A model generated the notes under the pieces. That model saw nothing but the letters and a program-made list of their open reading frames with translations. It ran no database searches and had not been told where the DNA came from. From Prevotellaceae bacterium (GTDB lineage: Bacteria; Bacteroidota; Bacteroidia; Bacteroidales; UBA932), in NCBI GenBank assembly GCA_031289385.1, contig JAITPP010000041.1, forward strand, positions 1 through 8,134: a stretch of DNA of 8,134 nt, read 5' to 3'. Of the stretch, positions 6,268 through 8,134 are shown piece after piece. The position numbers and the translations under genes were made by a program. The first letter of the stretch is position 1, and each line of letters opens with the position of its first letter.

Positions 6268-6711
6268 ATGAAAAATTTTAAAAAATTATTTACTTTTTTG
6301 CTGTTTGCAACCGTTGTTTTTCATTGCACAGCACAAACGCCTCGCGATGTTTTGGCAAAATGCTATTCGGCAAGTTCAAATTTCAAATACGATGAAATAA
6401 AACAATGTTTATCGTTGCGGATTGCCGCTTATGTTGATGTTTTGAAACAAAAATTTGAAAATCCCGAGATGAAATTTCAGAGAGATATTCTCGCAGCAGC
6501 CATACAAACAGCGCAATATGATATTTTAGAAGAAAAAATATCTGAAAATGGAAAAACAGCAACACTTAAAACAAAAGTATCGTTTATGAATCAATCATTT
6601 ACGACAGATGTTGTATTTGTTGTGGAAAACAAAAGTTGGAAAATAGACAACGTTCCAAACGCCAAAGATATTCCAAATCAGATACCAATGCTGCAAATGT
6701 TTATTAAATGA
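6268..6711 (+). CDS. Exported NTF2-like (DUF4878-like) protein
   Basis: A 147-residue protein with a signal peptide (KNFKKLFTFLLFATVVF core, likely cut near residue 23 after CTAQ). The cysteine at 20 lacks a proper lipobox (VFHC), so a periplasmic protein is favoured. The mature part opens with TPRDVLAKCYSASSNFKYDEIKQCL (24-48), typical of the first helices of DUF4878/NTF2-like proteins, and ends in alternating strands with NGKTATLKTKV (94-104) and VVFVVENKSWKIDNVP (115-130), the closing beta-sheet with its tryptophan. The family role is unclear, possibly small-molecule or partner binding. It is the last tightly spaced gene of the nadD operon; a repeat tract separates it from gldB. Confidence 0.65.
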   Translation: MKNFKKLFTFLLFATVVFHCTAQTPRDVLAKCYSASSNFKYDEIKQCLSLRIAAYVDVLKQKFENPEMKFQRDILAAAIQTAQYDILEEKISENGKTATLKTKVSFMNQSFTTDVVFVVENKSWKIDNVPNAKDIPNQIPMLQMFIK

Positions 6712-6714
6712 AAA

Positions 6715-6766
6715 CAATTAATAATTAACAATTAATAATTAATCACTAACCATTAATAATTAATCA
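6715..6766 (+). repeat. 14-bp AT-only-rich tandem repeat upstream of gldB
   Basis: CAATTAATAATTAA occurs twice in perfect tandem (6715-6728 and 6729-6742). After eight bases (6743-6750) a third, slightly changed copy follows (6751-6764). The tract fills almost the whole gap between the DUF4878-like stop and the -7 element before gldB. Confidence 0.8.
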
Positions 6767-6767
6767 T

Positions 6768-6775
6768 TATTTTTG
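6768..6775 (+). promoter_or_regulatory. -7 element directly in front of gldB
   Basis: TATTTTTG fits TAnnTTTG and ends four bases before the gldB ATG at 6780. If it is used, transcription would begin at or within a few bases of the start codon, so the message could be leaderless. No -33 TTG is seen at the expected distance. A chance match in AT-rich DNA is possible. Confidence 0.35.
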
Positions 6776-6779
6776 TGCT

Positions 6780-7769
6780 ATGAAAAAAACTTTTTATGTT
6801 TTGTTTGTGATATGCGCGATAGTTGCGTGCAAAAACTCGAAAAAAATCCCAAATGTTGATAATATTAATGTTAATGTCGAAATAGTGCGATTTGATAAAG
6901 ATATTTTTTCACTAAACGACATTGATGTTTTGCGAGAAAAATACGGTAGTTTTTTTGATAATTTTTGCGAATTTATTATTCGTATAGGAACACCTGATAG
7001 TATTGATTTTCAAGATAATCTTAACAGTTTTCGCAACGACAGCATTGTGCTGCTTGCACAAAACAAAGCAACAGAAATACTAAATAATTACGAATCGACT
7101 TTGAACGCCGATTTAACTCAGGCATTTAAATTTTACAAATACTATTTTCCCGAAAATGCTATACCTCAAATATATATCTACACTTCGGGTTTTAATCATT
7201 CGCTGATTATTGACGAAAATATTATAGGAATTGGCATGGATAAGTTTTTGGGAAACGATGAAGAAATTTATAAATCGCTTGGTTTCAGCAAATATCTTAG
7301 TCAAAATATGCAAAAAGAACGTATTGTTTGCGAAGTAGCGGGCGCTGTCGCCGTAGATAAATTTCCACTCGAAAATACACATCCCGCGCTTATAGAAAAA
7401 ATGATTTACGAAGGCAAAATTTTATATTTCAAACAGCAATTATGCCCTCGCATTACCAACGACGAATTGCTCGGATTTACTCGCGACAACGCCGAATTTT
7501 GTAAAAACAACGAAAAGCAAATGTGGTTATATCTTGTAGAAAACAAACTTTTGTATTCCGACAATTACACCGTGATTACAAAATTCACCGAAGACGCGCC
7601 GTTTACTTACGATTTTTCGCAAGAATCGCCCGGAAAAGCCGCAAATTGGCTCGGATTCAGAATTGTTGAACAATATATAAACAATACCAACACAAGCCTT
7701 TCCCAACTTATGAACGAAACCGATTATGAGAAAATTTTGCGCGACGCCAAATACAATCCGAAAAATTAA
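6780..7769 (+). CDS. gldB: Gliding motility lipoprotein GldB
   Basis: Lipoprotein of the GldB family, 329 residues, associated with Bacteroidota gliding and the type IX secretion apparatus. The signal peptide ends in a usable lipobox, I-V-A-C at 14-17, so C17 should be lipidated. Family features are VEIVRFDKDIF (33-43), which opens GldB proteins, the PQIYIYTSGFNHSLIIDENIIGIGMDKFLG block split over 129-158, and the C-terminal SPGKAANWLGFRIVEQYI (283-300). Length matches the family. The exact molecular role of GldB is unknown; it occurs also in non-gliding Bacteroidota, so motility cannot be concluded from it alone. It lies 68 bp after the DUF4878-like gene, behind a tandem repeat and its own -7 element, and may be transcribed separately. 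Confidence 0.88.
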   Translation: MKKTFYVLFVICAIVACKNSKKIPNVDNINVNVEIVRFDKDIFSLNDIDVLREKYGSFFDNFCEFIIRIGTPDSIDFQDNLNSFRNDSIVLLAQNKATEILNNYESTLNADLTQAFKFYKYYFPENAIPQIYIYTSGFNHSLIIDENIIGIGMDKFLGNDEEIYKSLGFSKYLSQNMQKERIVCEVAGAVAVDKFPLENTHPALIEKMIYEGKILYFKQQLCPRITNDELLGFTRDNAEFCKNNEKQMWLYLVENKLLYSDNYTVITKFTEDAPFTYDFSQESPGKAANWLGFRIVEQYINNTNTSLSQLMNETDYEKILRDAKYNPKN

Positions 7770-7778
7770 AAACAAAAT

Positions 7779-7823
7779 ATCAATTACAAATATCAATTAC
7801 GAATTACGAAATTACGAATTACG
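7779..7823 (+). repeat. AATTAC simple repeat after gldB
   Basis: CAATTAC, CAATTAC, GAATTAC, GAAATTAC and GAATTAC follow each other with small spacers. This is an imperfect period 7-8 tract of the same general style as the one at 280-307, though the word differs. Confidence 0.65.
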
Positions 7824-7953
7824 ATTTTGCCAAGCAAAAAAAATTCCGTACAACGTGAAGACTTGAAAATTGAAAAAATAAAAAAAATAAGAATGAAATA
7901 CCACAAGAATGTTAGAACATAAAGCATTGTCATTAAAACAAAATATTTTTTGT

Positions 7954-8134
7954 ACTAAACACTAACTACCAACGACTTGATACCAAATACTAATTACTTA
8001 ATACTAAATACCAACGACTAAATACCAAATACCTGATACTAAATACCAACGACTAAATACCAAATACCTGATACTAAATACCAACGACTAAATACCAAAT
8101 ACCTGATACTAAATACCAACAACCAAATACCAAC
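7954..8134 (+). repeat. 35-bp tandem array running off the window end
   Basis: Three identical 35-bp units at 8003-8037, 8038-8072 and 8073-8107 are followed by a partial, changed unit (8108-8134, three differences over 27 bases). Each unit is itself built from two ACTAAATACC words plus a TACCTGAT tail. Degenerate copies of the same words extend upstream to about 7954. The period is not a multiple of three and stop codons occur, so it is not coding. There are no unique spacers. The array probably continues past the window. Confidence 0.92.

Larger units (their letters stand above)
7770..8134. other. Gene-free right end with two repeat tracts
   Basis: No coding frame of note is present. After gldB comes a short tract of ATTAC-type repeats (7779-7823), an A-rich stretch with a small stem TTTTGC/GCAAAA (7825-7839), then AT-rich DNA without visible structure, and from about 7954 a tandem array that runs off the window. 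No convincing terminator for gldB is seen. Confidence 0.6.

Noticed and set aside
7113..7796. Minus-strand open frames under gldB
   Set aside because: They are shadows of gldB and carry no motif of their own.
7825..7839. TTTTGC-CAA-GCAAAA stem as gldB terminator
   Set aside because: Only six weak pairs, and it is followed by A residues instead of a T-run on the plus strand.
8003..8134. CRISPR-like regular repeats
   Set aside because: The 35-bp units abut without unique spacers, and no cas gene is present; it is a simple tandem array.

Overview
The window looks like chromosomal DNA from a member of the Bacteroidota (Bacteroidia-like), moderately AT-rich. The evidence is a GldB-type gliding lipoprotein gene, TAnnTTTG -7 promoter elements, starts without recognisable Shine-Dalgarno sequences, and AT-rich simple repeats between genes. 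No tRNA, rRNA, CRISPR array, integrase or intact transposase is visible.

Layout. Positions 1-568 hold no convincing gene. This stretch is a patchwork of hairpins, a REP-like palindrome, a period-7 repeat and a pair of inverted arms (146-165 and 522-542), and resembles a decayed non-coding mobile or dispersed element. Positions 569-1834 (minus) encode a metal efflux permease of the SO_0444 Cu/Zn type with a histidine-rich loop and a C-terminal heavy-metal-associated (HMA) domain. Its leader carries a promoter and a large inverted repeat that could be an operator. Positions 1985-4352 form a very AT-rich, minus-strand accessory block: an unrecognised 310-residue exported protein, the N-terminal stump of a GNAT acetyltransferase, and a complete YhcG/DUF1016 PDDEXK nuclease. 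A 29-bp perfect palindrome lies inside the nuclease gene.

A divergent promoter region (4353-4553) separates this block from a plus-strand housekeeping cluster: nadD (NAD synthesis), surE (nucleotidase), a three-helix membrane protein, an exported NTF2-like (DUF4878-like) protein and gldB (gliding motility/type IX secretion lipoprotein). nadD to the DUF4878-like gene are 9-16 bp apart and probably form one operon. gldB sits behind a 14-bp tandem repeat and its own -7 element. The window ends inside a 35-bp tandem array starting about 7954.

No clearly new multigene system is evident. The best leads are the palindrome inside the nuclease gene, the inverted repeat in the metal-pump leader, the inverted-arm element at the left end, the repeats abutting the gldB promoter, and the right-end array.
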